Origin: Scleroderma bovista
Lineage: Eukaryota > Basidiomycota > Agaricomycetes > Boletales > Sclerodermataceae
Assembly (NCBI GenBank): GCA_037178675.1
Contig: JAYMGJ010000015.1
Location: 46,291 to 110,290 of the forward strand
Direction: 5' to 3'
DNA: 64,000 nucleotides
This document shows positions 12,301-24,195 of the stretch, one piece after another. The position numbers and the translations under genes were made by a program. The stretch's first letter is position 1. Each line of letters opens with the position of its first letter. The notes beneath the pieces were generated by a model. It ran no database searches, was not told the DNA's origin, and saw nothing but the letters and a program-made list of their open reading frames with translations.

Positions 12301-13083
12301 TCGGAAGGCGGAAAAACACCATCAGATACAGATACCCCCGGGCGCGATCTGCCCAGTATGGTGAAGCTGGAGAGACTCATACGTCTACTCAGGCACCTCG
12401 ATCCGGACACCACGATCGCACGCGTGATCAGAGAAACTGGCTGGTAATCGAATGAATCTGCTTGATTGATTCAACAAATGCTAACAAGCAGCCTTGGACA
12501 TATCAAGGAAGAGACCAAGGCAATGATAGTAAAATAGCGGGCTCGAGCGAAAAAGGAGAGGGCCAAGTCACGCAGGGATCAATCGGAACAGGGGAATGGA
12601 CCTGTGTCGGTGTCCAGACATGCAGGTTGTTACTGCGACTCCGGGAACAGCTCAGCTGTGCAAGAGGGTCACTGTTGTTTGCATAGATGCTCTCCAGAAT
12701 CGACCATTACTGACGTAGGTAACATCTATAAGTATTTCTTTTGTGTATTCAATTCGACAAGTGGTAGATAATATTCAATTCGGCGAATAGTCTGGCTGCC
12801 GATCATTCACTCACGGACAGACACTTGTGTGTCTCTCGCTGCGCATCGGCACTATGAATGAGGCGGGGCGGGTACATTTATTTATTAGACTTGTTCGACT
12901 TGAGTATTGCAGTTGCCCAGAATGCAGTCGACTTCCATATTGGGACTGATGTGGCAGACATGTTACAAGTTGATTGTTGACTTTGAGTATGTAAGTGAAA
13001 CGCGTTCATTTCAGTGTCTTTCCCCGCAACCGCTAACGCAATTTGTGATCGTGTGGACGACGATCTCACGATAAGACCTTCAC
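6377..13083. other. 6.7-kb stretch without a supported gene
   Basis: No open frame here exceeds about 116 codons, the frames on the two strands overlap, and none shows a recognisable domain or a consistent exon chain. I saw no terminal repeats, transposase or reverse transcriptase motifs and no tRNA B-box. It may hold UTRs, non-coding transcripts, strongly decayed elements or genes made of very short exons that cannot be recognised by eye. A weak candidate is the 63-codon minus-strand frame at 8466-8657; I could not extend it. Confidence 0.4.
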
Positions 13084-14950
13084 ATGTCCCTGTACACGCC
13101 GGTATTTCCAGGACAGCATGACAACAACACGTCAGTTCGGGACACCAAAAACTACGTAGATCTCTTGCGCAATATCCACTTGTTTCTCTCTACCCAAGGA
13201 GAAATGCTAGCGCCACCATCCAGACCCAGTTCACCCAATTTTGAAGAGAAGGTGTCTCAGCTCAAGGAGAACATCCGCGAGGCGTTCCTAGATGCCAAAG
13301 GTGAACCAGCCAACGGTATGTGGACGCAGCTGAGCGAGCAGCTGAAAATGGAAAGCATGAGAGGGGGAGCTGGTCCAGCTTCCACGACGGACGGTCAAGT
13401 GGCCGTTGAGCAAGAGGTGGAGTGGATCTTGCCGGAAACGGAGCAGGAGTGGTTTGAATGGGAGGCGAAGAGGGAGCAGGAAAAATGTTTGAAGAAGAAG
13501 GCGTCGATACCGATGCAGCAAGATTATGATACCGCCCCGCTAGCCGCGGATCAACCTGAACTCACGAATTCGATCCCAACACGTCAGATGGCCGTCCCCG
13601 AACAGGGTGCATCTAATGTCTCACCCTCGACCATTCTCCGGGCAAAGGAAAAAGTCAAGAAATGGCAAGCAACAATTGTCCCGAACTCAACATCCATACC
13701 TCACCTTCAATACTCTCAGAGTCAGACACCGAAGGAAAGAGTCAGTGGCGCAGGTGTGAAGGGCAAGGCTCCGGCTTTGGCCAAGGGTAGTTCGTCGTTG
13801 AACTTCCCCGTTGTGAAACGTGCCGCCGGCACAGCTCACAACAACAAGGGAAAAGGACCCCCCGTTGGGCACTCTACTTCCAACAATCGCGTTGCCGTCG
13901 GAGACTTGACGGCGTCTCACATCATACCAAGCACTATTGTCCACAGCGGAAATGCGGAACTAGCTAGTTCAAATGCATCCCATAAAGCTTCCCTCACAGT
14001 CAGTGCTAAACCGAAGATTAATGACTTTCCTGAAACGGTGGGATGGTTTAAGTCAACTTCACTTGTCAAATCTAACCACCGTTCTTTCTTTCCCCCTTCA
14101 GTCGTTCCTCCCGCCGTCTTTTCCATCCCAGTTGTATACTTCTACCCCACCCCCTCGAAAAGAACTAGGGAAATCCATTCGTGCAAAACCACGACCGATC
14201 CTGCCAAATCCGCCACCCTCTTCCACACCGCCCCCACTGACACCCTCCGAGCCGGTATGTATACGGGAAAAACCCTGTCTAGTCAACCCGCCATCCTCTC
14301 AAGCGCCGCAATTTGATTCTCCGCAGGTACACAAACACCCTAAGCCTTTCCCGCCGGATGACCCGATTGATCTCCCTGTCACGCCGACAAAGGAACTGGC
14401 CGGCCCATCAATCCAGCATTCAAGAGTGTCCCCGCCACCTGGCTTTACGGAAAAACTAGTTGCCGTGGCATCTGCTCCAGAAGATGCGAATGTCCATACA
14501 CTTTCAAGTGAGGAGTATCCTGTATCCGCGGACCCCGCATTGCACCCCCTTGGAATGGCGGTGGCTTCTCCCGCTCAGGGCCTTGAGGGTGACGGAGCCG
14601 AGAAAAAACCATCGCCCACAAAATCATATTTTTCTTCGCATGCCGCATCGCCGTCTCTTTCCCCGGTGCCAACTCGAAACCTGCTGTTGCAGTCTCCTGA
14701 GAGCCCAGTATTTTCATTCACACAGGATAACAATAATAACTTTCGGCCACTGTACACATCTACTCAGGACGGGGCGAAACGGCCTCTTGGTCCAACGAGT
14801 AGCGGCATCTTTGGGATGGGCTATAGTTCCCAGTTCGACATTGAGAAGCATGTAGACCGCGTCAGCGAGTTGTTGGAGAGGGACGTGGACTTTGATAGTT
14901 GGCTGCGGGACGTAAATACATTGGACGGAGTTGAAACGAGAGATGTATGA
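13084..14950 (+). CDS. Uncharacterised Pro/Ser-rich protein
   Basis: The first exon runs 13084-14037, then a 64-nt intron (GTGGGA donor, TCTAAC branch-like site, CCCTTCAG acceptor at 14101), then 14102-14950; the join is phase 0 and gives about 600 residues. A second possible intron of 72 nt at 14255-14326 (GTATGT...CCGCAG) would remove 24 codons without changing the frame, so both forms are possible. The N-terminus (about 1-90) looks folded and helical, with KNYVDLLRNIHLF and EEKVSQLKENIREAFLDA. The remainder is low-complexity and rich in Pro, Ser and Thr, ending in an acidic helix-like tail (HVDRVSELLERDVDFDSWL). No family is recognised. It ends 231 bp before the shugoshin start, on the same strand. 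Confidence 0.65.
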
Positions 14951-15181
14951 CTATCGTGCGATGTCTGTACATACTATTCTTCCCTTAGTTATGAGTATTC
15001 TACAATATAATTGAGCCAGAACGGGCAGCCTCAAAGACCAGATCAAATGAAATGAAAGTTGCATTCTTGACCACGTGACCTCCGTTCGATATCAGCGCGT
15101 GTGCGGAATTGACAAGCCAACACCACACAGCGGACAGCCACTCGTGGTGCTACTGCCACACCCACGGCGACGTCGCTCACG

Positions 15182-17173
15182 ATGAGCAGACGAGACTCAA
15201 AAGTCTCCCTTAACAACAGGCAGAACGATGCCTTGACAGAGTTTGAGAACTGTGAGTCTCTTCCCCGTGTGTCCAACCGAGCCTTGTGGCCAACTAGAAG
15301 TTCGGTGGCAGTCAAGAAGAAATTCCTTCTCGCAAACAAGCATATTACGAAGTGAGTCCAGATCTACATGTCTCGACACTAGACACAACCTGACCTGCGG
15401 TAGACTTAATTCTACGCTCAGTGTTCGGATAGAAGAGCTCCAAGCACAAATATCAACGCTCTATGTTGAGAATCTCAGACTTAGAGCTTCCGAGATTGCA
15501 CTCGCCGCACAGCTAAAGAAGGAGCAAGAAAAGTCGCGGAAAATTCTTGCAGATGCAGAAGCGGCGGTAAGGCCCCCTGCCCGTGACATGTATTCTGACA
15601 CTCATTCCCCTGTCAAGACATCGAACCTTTCTAAACATCTCGGATTGTTGAGGCAGTCATTCGGCACACCTTGTGGTCCTTCCCCAAAGTCGGAGAGCCA
15701 TCCCGTACCCAGGATTCGTCGTCCTGTTGTCGATCCAAATACTTCGCCTATGATACCACGACTCTCGCGTGCTCCGAATATACCGGGGATCAATGAAGAC
15801 GATGAGTTACCGTCAGAGGAGGAAGGCATGGGCAGTGCAAACCCAGCAGGTCTCACAGGATATCGGTCTGCGCGAGACAGACCTAAGGCATCAACGTTGC
15901 CTGTGCTTACTCGGGTTGCATCGCCTCCACCGTTACCTATGCCTTTACACGTAAACTTAACGGAGAAAGGGGCATCAACCAAGCGCAAGAGTAGGAGACA
16001 GAGTGGCTTATTATCTGTAAACACTAACGTCGCTTCATCGACGGAATCGGAACGAGGCGAAGGGTTGATACCTCCGCGTGCCGCTAGCCCTGCCTTTGGG
16101 TCTCCTATTCGAAGGGAGGCAGGACTCGCTGAGGATGATGAAGAAAGGAGGGTGGATAGTATGCAGGACAGTGGTTCAGTCCTTGTGGATGACAATGATT
16201 ATATTGTAAGGCAGCGGAAAGAGAAGAAGGAGAAAAAGTCAAAGCAAGTGGATCGGGAGACTACTCCAGATGAGATCGACGGCGCTACGACATCGAGGGC
16301 AAGAGAGAGGAAGAGGCGCCGTGATGAAGAAGTACCTGGACTCAAGGACGTCACGAACTCGCCAAGAAGCCGTGTTAGTTTGCCACCATTAGATACCAAT
16401 ACCGCTGGTACGTTGACTAATTTGTTTCCATCTCCACGATGTTGACTGTTCGCCTCGGTAGATCGTGATCGGCAGCGTACACCGGATAGCGAGGGAGCCA
16501 CACCATCGTCTGCTGCGACCTCAGTGGCCACTTCGCGCATCTTCTTGTCGACGCCGATGACCACTCCTGCAACTACACCTCAAGCATCGCAGCTGTCTTC
16601 TCCCCGCTGCTCTAGCCCCATTCCGCCAGCACCCACGTCTGAGGCGGACAGTATGACAATAAGCGCCCGCGAGAGAAGAACACGGAAGAGCGTCAATTAT
16701 GCTGAGCCAAAGTTAAACACGTGAGTACGAGTTTATGTGAACTCCATTATTACTTACATTCTTTCTCTAGCAAGATGCGCAAGCCCGACCCTGTACCACC
16801 CCCGTCTGTCACCTCCGCTCCCAAAAAGCGTGTATCGGCCAGCTTGCCACGAGTCCACGAATCAGAACCTCAATCATCGACCGCCGTATCTCCTTACTTA
16901 AGTGCGTCCACCCAGAAACCTCCACCTTCATCGAGCTCTTCATCCAACTCGTCATCTGTTAAGCGTAAAAAATCTCGGTCATCTTTACCAGTTGACGAGG
17001 ACGATGATAGCGATGGCACACATGCAGATGCCGAGTATGGTTACAGTTCTGCAAATTGGATGGACACCGATAGCCGGCACCGGAGCACTCAGAACGGTGT
17101 ACCAAGTGGTAGCAGTAACCTCCGCAGAACGCCCGAGTCAGACGAGACACGACGCCACAGCTTTGCTGTATAA
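15182..17173 (+). CDS. SGO1: Shugoshin (centromeric cohesin protector)
   Basis: Five exons (15182-15251, 15312-15351, 15404-16407, 16462-16720, 16771-17173) join in frame to about 591 residues. The N-terminus (MSRRDSKVSL..., FKKKFLLANKHI, then a coiled coil with SVRIEELQAQISTLYVENL) is the shugoshin N-terminal domain, which forms the parallel coiled coil that binds PP2A. The C-terminal motif RKSVNYAEPKLNTKMRKP (about residues 444-462, spanning the last intron) is the shugoshin basic motif that reads phosphorylated histone H2A. The long middle is Ser/Pro-rich and disordered, as usual. Known role of the family: recruits PP2A to protect centromeric cohesin and senses tension in mitosis and meiosis. 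Both diagnostic ends are present and the exon joins support each other, so the call is firm. I cannot tell an SGO1 from an SGO2 type by eye. Confidence 0.92.
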
Positions 17174-19041
17174 CGACTTTTTATGACCCCCCACCCTATT
17201 GCGGTGTTGTTTCGTAGGATTATTCTATACTATTTGACAAGAGTAGGAACACATTCGACATGCCACTCATACCGTACAGAGCAAATACCATCATATAACA
17301 GTTCCTTGTAATTATATACACTTTCCTCTGATCCATATATCTGATGAAGGTGCATGACGACTAGTCATAAGCGATTGCAGGGTATAAGTGAAAGAAATTG
17401 CCTGTCGCCATTCCCGTACATGAGCTTGGACTGTAACATTCAATGCATTCTTGTCACAGGTACAGGTATTATCCACCATGCCTGAAGCCATATTTTTAGG
17501 TACTTGTTCATAATGTAAGGTCATACTCAGTAATGTTTGGGGGACTGACAGCACCTCCGAGGCTATATAAATGCAGGTAGGAGGGTCAAATTCATACACC
17601 GAACCAACCGAATGGCTACGCACATATGAAACGGCCAAGAAGTACAGAAGAACGTATACCGTCCTGTCTCTTTACATGCTTGCAAAAGTGCCTCTAAATC
17701 AATTATTTCTCCTGCAGTAATACCCTCATAAGATTACGATTCGAGTCGGCAATGAACTGATAGACATACCTATGGGGATTCCCCAGACTTGTAGTGAAGG
17801 GTAGTAACGCGTCACATGGCCACCCATTCAATACACTTGCCGGATGAAGAGGTACACCTGGCAACGGCGGGCACCTCTGCAGGTATATTTAACGTGGTGC
17901 GTCAACAAATGTACAGTCAGGGAAGAGGGTCGTAAGGCTGGCTAGATGCGATGGCAGCAAAATGGTTGTGCCTAAAAACGATCATCTCGTGAGCCCAGTT
18001 GTCGTTTCCCCCGGTTGTGAGATATTCTCAGTACACACGGTACGTTTCATATCTTCGCTCTGTTCAATTCCGGCACTCAAAAAAGGGTTCCGGAATTTTA
18101 AAATTCGACGGTAATTGAAAGATGCCACGGGCTTCTAATTTCTCTGCACCTCGGCCTGTCAGAAATAATATTTCCTTTCGATTGAGCTGGCGTAGTATTT
18201 CTGGATGAAACACGTGAGGGGAGGTATCCCCCAGTCTAAATGCTGCGCCTCAAGGTCGGCGACACTGAACATGTGGGGGCTCCACGGATCGTAGGGTAGC
18301 TGTGTGGCACGAATGCTAAGGGAGAAAACTTACTATGTATTCCGAGCTTGATACGGGTATGATCGCTCTCACTGTGACCATTGTTCTCCGTCGGAGGCTG
18401 ACGCCGCTGGAGTCCTGCGAATGGTCGAGGAGTTACAGTTCAGCTCAACAGCGAGAGCCAACGCAAGGACTTGCTTGTTATAAAAGATATTGTGCTCCTC
18501 TAAGTCCTATCCTACTGGGACCCGGACAGTGTATTCTACGGAGAAATAAACTCATCAGTGAACGTACATCATTCTGGGGGAGCTACTCGTACAATATAGA
18601 CCGAAATCGTCCTTCACACAGAGGGTACTCTGTGTTTGAATGTGGGCTACCATTTTTTTTATCAGAGCGATGGACACAAGAAAGCAAGGACTGTAGCGTA
18701 CCTTGGATGGGAACTGCAGTGGCCTGGGATTTATTAATAGCTTTGCACCCTGCCACGTAAACCAGCAGAGCGACACACCAATTCAAACACACTGGAACTT
18801 CTTCCAATGCTTAGCTGCTGCCTCCATTGCCAGGTCCTCTGGTATGGCATTAAATCTACACAAATATTATTTGCACCTGAATTGGCATGCACAAAGTGGA
18901 GGCGGAAAGGAGGGCTGAAGATGCCCACAGGAATTGTCTAAATTAGGACATCTGAAGATGTTGGGTCTGACGTATTACCGCCTACAATGAAAATTAGTCT
19001 GTGAGACGCTCATTGAACCCGAAAAGAGCTGCCTGAGGTGG
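17174..19041. other. Intergenic region without a supported gene
   Basis: This 1.9-kb stretch separates the convergent shugoshin and HET genes. A 141-codon + frame at 18335-18760 overlaps minus-strand frames of similar quality and has no recognisable domain, so I do not call it. No repeat or RNA gene is visible. Confidence 0.4.
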
Positions 19042-21264
19042 TTATGCCAGTAACACAACACTTTCTTCTAACTCCAAACCAACCTTCAGCCAGGCTGCTT
19101 CAACAATGACACCTACACCAACTCGCTCTCGGATTCGAAGATCATCACGTGCCTGCTGTACTGCCATAACATGCAACATGCAACCATGATAACGCTTCCC
19201 CCAAAATTCCTCATCATAAATGCCTTGTGTTCCACTCGTACACCGAGAGAGCACGATGAACTCGACAGGTGAGGGTATCGAGGACGGCAGGATTATTCTT
19301 CCAATACACTTTGAAAATGAAAAACTCACACCAACCGGAAATATCTGAAAGACTGTGTAGACTTCGGGTTTACCCCCGCTTTGCTCCACGCCACTTAATG
19401 GTATTACTTGGAAGCGGGCGCACCGAGTACGGAAGATAAGGGTGCCTGCAGGGGGTGAGAACCCCACGTCTGCGTCGCTTGCATAACCCACGGGAGCAAT
19501 ATAACGCGGCGGGGGGATTTCTTCCGGATCATTAGTCCTATTGATTCTGACTCCAGGAATCTTTGGAATGTCAAGTTGAACAACTTCACCATCTTCAGTC
19601 ACCATGTACCAAGTAGGGACGAGTGATTCAATGCTACCTGCGTGGAAGGTGGGAAAGGGCATCTCGACTCGACTCAACTGCGCCTCATTGTTGTAGTTCA
19701 CGGCCCCTTTCCATCCGGCCCAAGACCACGTAGGCCAGTGAGAGTGCTCTAGGTCGGTGATCCTGCGTCGAGGGTAACAAGCTACACCGAGCTCGGGCTG
19801 CCATAACAACGCGTAGTCCAGGTTCGTTATCCACATACAAAACCAGAACGATTTCTTTGGATCTCTGTCAGTTGCCCCGAATCCTTCAGCCAGAGAATTC
19901 GTGAGCGCAGTCATGGCCGCTACGATATCTGATTCTTGGGTGAGGCGACGTTGCATATATTGCTTAACTTGTGTTGCGTATGTCCGGACATCATATGAAG
20001 GTCGAAGGAACATGTCCATGGCAATAGATAGCTGGGGAGCGAGGGGAGGCCGGACGGCCGGACTCTCAGCGATGACATCCTCACACCAGACCTCTTTTAT
20101 ACACTCGAAATACACCTGATCTTTAGTGAAGATGACCCGGCGGCGGGAGAGCACTAGTTCTTGGAAAGTCCAGCCCCGTGTGTTCCAGGACGACTGTGTG
20201 GCTGACTGTTTGACCGATGGAAGTGGCAAGGCAAGGTGAAGGCCGTGAATTACTTCTATGTGCTGTTGACATGTTCGTGATCCTGCCGTTAGGCCAGGAA
20301 GTCCAGCACGCGCACTGTCTCCACCTGCAGCGCAGATCGTAAATGTGGCCCTACTATAGATGAGGCCCATGATATGAATCTGGTCGGCCTTGTCCTCCAA
20401 ACTGTCCTGGATTATGCATAGGGCATCGATCCACAGGTACTGTTCACCTAATTGTTGAACGAGCCGAATTGAATCGGCAATCGTTGCTGGCAAAATAGAA
20501 TTATCGAGTCCGTCTGGACTGCCACGTGCGGTCACGTTCGCTCTAGTCGTCCAGTAGCTATCCCCAGGGCCACCCCAGACGTAGCTTAGGGCTACGTAGC
20601 GGCAGTTCGGCAGGGCTGGCACAAGGGCCATCTGCACCACATCCACCATTCGCACGAAGCCCGGTAAACCCTCGTCTTTTGCCCTCCACCATATCGACTC
20701 GCATGTGTCTCCATGTTCAAATTCACAGAGATGGATCCATCTCTTGATCATCCCGACGTCTACCACATCTTTCATCCTACGGCCATGAAAGCCCCTCTTT
20801 CTCGAGACCTTGTGCGCATCTTCCTCCATAAGCTGGATGGCGAGAGATAGGTCTGCCGAAGCATTCATAAGGCTGGAGCAGGCCTCCCACGGGCGATCTG
20901 ATGGAATGATATTAAGACGATGACAGCACTTCCGTTCTGCGCGTTTTCGGTGTAAATGTATATATCCATAACGAGAAGCAGTGAGCGAGCACTTGATCCC
21001 TTGCAGATCAATGTTGGGATGGTCGTCGAGACGCCATTGACGGCGTACGAGAGTAGAGATCAGGCGACATAAGACACAGTGGTCGCTTTTCTTTATGATG
21101 TCGATAAGAAAACCCAGAGATGTCACGTTTTCCTCGAGCCCATCACGAAGAATCCGTTTGATATTGATCATAACACAAGTTGCGCAGTAGGATGCTGGGG
21201 GATCGGATACCCCGTTGTTCGCCTTGAAGCGGAACAGAGAGCGAAGCTGTTGTTCCAGAGGCAT
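19042..21264 (-). CDS. HET-domain protein (heterokaryon incompatibility type)
   Basis: A single-exon frame of 740 residues from ATG 21264. An upstream TTG at 21273 extends the open frame but is not a plausible start. The HET domain lies at roughly 223-380: YVALSYVWGG, then YLWIDALCIIQDS, QIHIMGLIYSRATFTICAAGG and GLPGL, followed by WNTRGWTFQE. These are the three conserved HET blocks. Upstream lies a Cys-rich N-terminal part (CATC near 27-30, CVLC near 63-66) that may bind metal. HET proteins trigger cell death when incompatible fungal cells fuse; in basidiomycetes many such genes exist and most have no demonstrated function. Nothing looks broken. Its inducer or partner cannot be read from the sequence. 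Confidence 0.88.
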   Translation of the reverse strand: MPLEQQLRSLFRFKANNGVSDPPASYCATCVMINIKRILRDGLEENVTSLGFLIDIIKKSDHCVLCRLISTLVRRQWRLDDHPNIDLQGIKCSLTASRYGYIHLHRKRAERKCCHRLNIIPSDRPWEACSSLMNASADLSLAIQLMEEDAHKVSRKRGFHGRRMKDVVDVGMIKRWIHLCEFEHGDTCESIWWRAKDEGLPGFVRMVDVVQMALVPALPNCRYVALSYVWGGPGDSYWTTRANVTARGSPDGLDNSILPATIADSIRLVQQLGEQYLWIDALCIIQDSLEDKADQIHIMGLIYSRATFTICAAGGDSARAGLPGLTAGSRTCQQHIEVIHGLHLALPLPSVKQSATQSSWNTRGWTFQELVLSRRRVIFTKDQVYFECIKEVWCEDVIAESPAVRPPLAPQLSIAMDMFLRPSYDVRTYATQVKQYMQRRLTQESDIVAAMTALTNSLAEGFGATDRDPKKSFWFCMWITNLDYALLWQPELGVACYPRRRITDLEHSHWPTWSWAGWKGAVNYNNEAQLSRVEMPFPTFHAGSIESLVPTWYMVTEDGEVVQLDIPKIPGVRINRTNDPEEIPPPRYIAPVGYASDADVGFSPPAGTLIFRTRCARFQVIPLSGVEQSGGKPEVYTVFQIFPVGVSFSFSKCIGRIILPSSIPSPVEFIVLSRCTSGTQGIYDEEFWGKRYHGCMLHVMAVQQARDDLRIRERVGVGVIVEAAWLKVGLELEESVVLLA

Positions 21265-21919
21265 ACTTTGCAAAGTTAGTCAGGGCCAAAACCTCAAAGG
21301 TGGGTGGTTCCCAGACTCCTACTCACTCACCCAGGAAGTCGGCGTGAATGGGAGTACAAGGACGAGTAGTTGAGCTATGGTAGTGCTACCAATTTCTTTG
21401 TGTCGGGGAGAAACGATAGAGACCAAAGCCAATGGGTCTCGAAAAGGTGAGGGAACACGCCTACACCAAGGGGTACACACTTACATATAGTGTTGCCGCA
21501 GAGGTGAGCTGAGGCGAAGGGCCGAAGTGGCAGTTCAGTGCCACCCCGAATCGTCGAACTTGGGAACGAGTCGGCAATTATCTCAGCCAATCAGAGCATC
21601 GCGCCAGATCGCACCTTCCAGTAAAATTATGCAGCAGGATTACTAGCTAGAACAACACATTGTGTATGTTTGTACAAGTCACGAAGTCGTTCCATACAAA
21701 CTTATTTTGCGGCGCTCAACCGTTGAAGCTTGGCAAACGTATCAAGCCCGTGGCTTTCAACATATGGAATGCGAAAACATCCACCGCGCACAGGCTCTCA
21801 TGTCGTTGGCAAGGACGGTCGTTGACGAATGGGGGCACTCTCAGGCTTGACTGTCCTGGTGCTGGTTGTGCTGGTGGAGTCATTGGCGTCCGCAGACGCC
21901 GGATGGTCTGAGCATGTAG

Positions 21920-22260
21920 AACAACACTGAAACAGTGAGTCGCCGGGTGTGAAAAACCCTGAGCAACAAGACGAACCTTGTGCCGTACGACATTCCCTGC
22001 AGCGTCGGGCCCCTTCTTCGCTCGGAAGACCTATAAGTTGGATCCAACAATGTTAGCACCAGGTGGAGGGTCGGCGAGTTCCCAGGTACCTGCGCGCTTC
22101 AGGGTGTCGAGTTCCTCTCGAATGCCTCTCGCTCGTGTTGATTAACTTCGCACGGCGTGCGTTTCAACACGTTCAGCAGATAAGTTGGTATGGTCGGGAC
22201 TCGTGGTGGTGGTCGCCATCGCAGGCTCTATAGGAAGGTGCCTGAGGTGCCAATGGTTGG
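21920..22260 (-). mobile_element. Ty1/copia reverse transcriptase relic
   Basis: On the minus strand from about 22123 to 21930 the translation resembles the start of a copia reverse transcriptase: REELDTLKRAGTWEL, PPGANIVGS, then VFRAKK, GNVVRHKVRLVAQGF. The usual KW before VFRAKK is replaced by residues followed by a stop codon, and similarity fades after LVAQGFSH. The sequence up to about 22260 could be the decayed upstream part. No LTR was recognised. It is a dead fragment of an old insertion. Confidence 0.75.
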
Positions 22261-22587
22261 TGGCAGTCATCATCTTTGTGCCAATGTAGGTGGTCAACAT
22301 CACCGTCGCCATAAGGATGGCACTTACCGAGTCCGTCACTGGTGGTAGCCTTATATACCTGGTGGAAAGAGATGGGCTAGATAAACACGAGATGACACAT
22401 ATATATAGTAGTAGCATAAACCGTAGTAGGACTTGGATCGCTATTAAAGGCACCAGCATCTGTTGCTCTGGGGACTTAAACAACTTTGCATTGCACTCCA
22501 CCCATCTCCACCCTTTCGCCGCATTCTTAACTTTCATATCTCACTTGCCGGTTGATGACTGTAGCTGAGGGTGTCTAAGAAGCTTGG

Positions 22588-23409
22588 TTAAAGCATCCCA
22601 CAGCCAATGTGGGACATTAGCCTGTCAAATTTGGTTCGACGATTGGGGTTTCCTGCACGTTTCAGATGATAACCCATCACATAGGCATCCAAGTCCTCGT
22701 CACTAAGGTTGACAATAGACTGGTGATTATGTAGGAGGGGTAGGCCTCGCTGTTGAGTATGCCTTAGCATTAAATGCTGGATAGGAATCCATAAAGTTGG
22801 CCTGCTCACCTCCCCAGGAGGCTGTAGTTGACCATCAGGGGTGCGGAACGGAATAATTTAGAATGCACGTTCATTCCCACTTCCGCATGACAAGTTGTAA
22901 GACTAAAATTGCATATGGCACATAAAAGTGTATGGTTCAAATGAGCCACGAGTGACCTACCTGGTATGACACTATTCCACCAGTTCATCAAGGCGAGCCA
23001 TGAGACGATGTTCCATAGCATCAAGCCGATGTTCCATAGCTTCCAGCCGAGCATTGACCGGCGAAATAGCATCAGTCACAGCCCGAGTTACGATTGCACG
23101 AATATCATCTTGATGGAGTGTGAATGCTGCTGCATGAATCACTTGATGTTCGTAGATTTTCGCCTTCACTAAATCGTCTTCCTTGACTTTTGGTTGGGAA
23201 GAACGACTAGCTGTGGCTTGTGACAAGGCAAATGAGTACCTTTTCAGTACCATGGGACATGACTCACGAGTATGTCGATAACTTTCATGAACACGAGCAG
23301 CCAGGCGCATGGCATCCATAACGTCTTGTACATTGGGAGGGTCAGAGGGCTGTGCTGGAGTGCTAATATTGTTGCCAACAGACAGGGAGGGGACTATAAC
23401 ATGGGACAT
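22588..23409 (-). pseudogene. Mug135-like gene, probably damaged
   Basis: The first exon (23409 to about 22980) codes a protein ending in a short coiled coil (ARLEAMEHRLDAMEHRL). A second exon of about 75 nt (acceptor near 22903, ends before GTGAGC near 22810) gives SYNLSCGSGNERAF, a stop codon, then IIPFRTPDGQLQPPGE. A third exon ends at 22588 with the C-terminal block GLPLLHNHQSIVNLSDEDLD ... YHLKRAG ... SHIGCGML. This order, an N-terminal coiled coil, then an xxPF segment and a final AxGC-like motif, is that of basidiomycete proteins related to S. pombe Mug135, whose function is poorly known. The in-frame TAA inside the second exon, and a stop just before the only good donor of the first exon, suggest a pseudogene, though an unusual splice could still avoid them. 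The family assignment is from recall. Confidence 0.5.
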
Positions 23410-23629
23410 GGCTGGGAATTAATACGGTATAGCCAGGCTCCTTCCTGGCAGGCTCTACTTCGAGTGTGATTACATAAGGATCGGCGGTGTTTGAACTCGG
23501 GAACCGACTGCGTCGGCAGAAACCTTGCTTAGTATGTCGTACTGTCGCCAAATTGTATAATTCTTAACTACACTGTAATAGGCTACTAATCCTAGTCTAA
23601 GATAATTGGTCGCATAATACAAATGGTGG

Positions 23630-23870
23630 TGGTCGTTCGAGTCGTCGGCGTCGGCGTCGTCGTGCAGATGTTGGTGCTGTCATCGTCATCGTCGTCGCCA
23701 CTGTCATCCCACGTTGGCGTTGGCGTTGGCGTCGTGTCGTTGTAGCACTGGCCCCATCTGCGTCACCTCGTCATCGTCGTGCTAGAGTGGACGTGCCGTC
23801 GTCGGCGTCGTCTCGCCGTGGCATTTGCCATGGGCGTCACGTCGTCGTCGTCTTCGTCGTGCGAGTAAGA
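23630..23870. repeat. GTC/GTTGGC-rich simple-sequence region
   Basis: The + strand is dominated by GTC, GTT and GGCGTT steps (for example CGTCGTCGTC and GTTGGCGTTGGCGTTGG). It looks like a compound trinucleotide/hexanucleotide microsatellite, with no exact long array. No coding frame here is convincing. Confidence 0.6.
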
Positions 23871-24139
23871 TAATGGCCACAAACTTACGGAGACAAGCCG
23901 TATTTCGGGGCTGTGTTTGAGGAATATGCGTTTCTCGTCTTTTGACCAGTCGATGTTGGGCTTGAGAGGCTCTGGGATAATGGACGACCGTCATCGGGGG
24001 AGGTCTGCGGGGAGTCTGCAGAGGGCTGACAGAGGCTCAGAGGCAGCATGCTGGAGGTAACGAGGAGGATTTGCCGACGGGCAGCCGAGAAAATGAAAAT
24101 TCAGGGCCAGCCGAGTACTACGGTCCGGTGCGGATGGTT

Positions 24140-24195
24140 GGTCTCTTAGATTATAGATAGGTTTCCCACAACAAAAAAAACCTATCTAAGAGACC
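24140..24195. repeat. Short interrupted inverted repeat
   Basis: GGTCTCTTAG ... GATAGGTTT on the left is repeated inverted as AAACCTATCTAAGAGACC on the right. The left arm has six extra bases in the middle, and the loop contains a run of A. It could be a small foldback insertion or a hairpin in a transcript. It lies about 620 bp beyond the PRP4 stop codon. Confidence 0.55.

Noticed and set aside
18335..18760. 141-codon plus frame
   Set aside because: No similarity, unusual composition and overlap with equal minus-strand frames.
23470..23530. tRNA-like GAGTTCAAACACC on the minus strand
   Set aside because: Only a loose B-box match; no A-box at the right distance and no cloverleaf.
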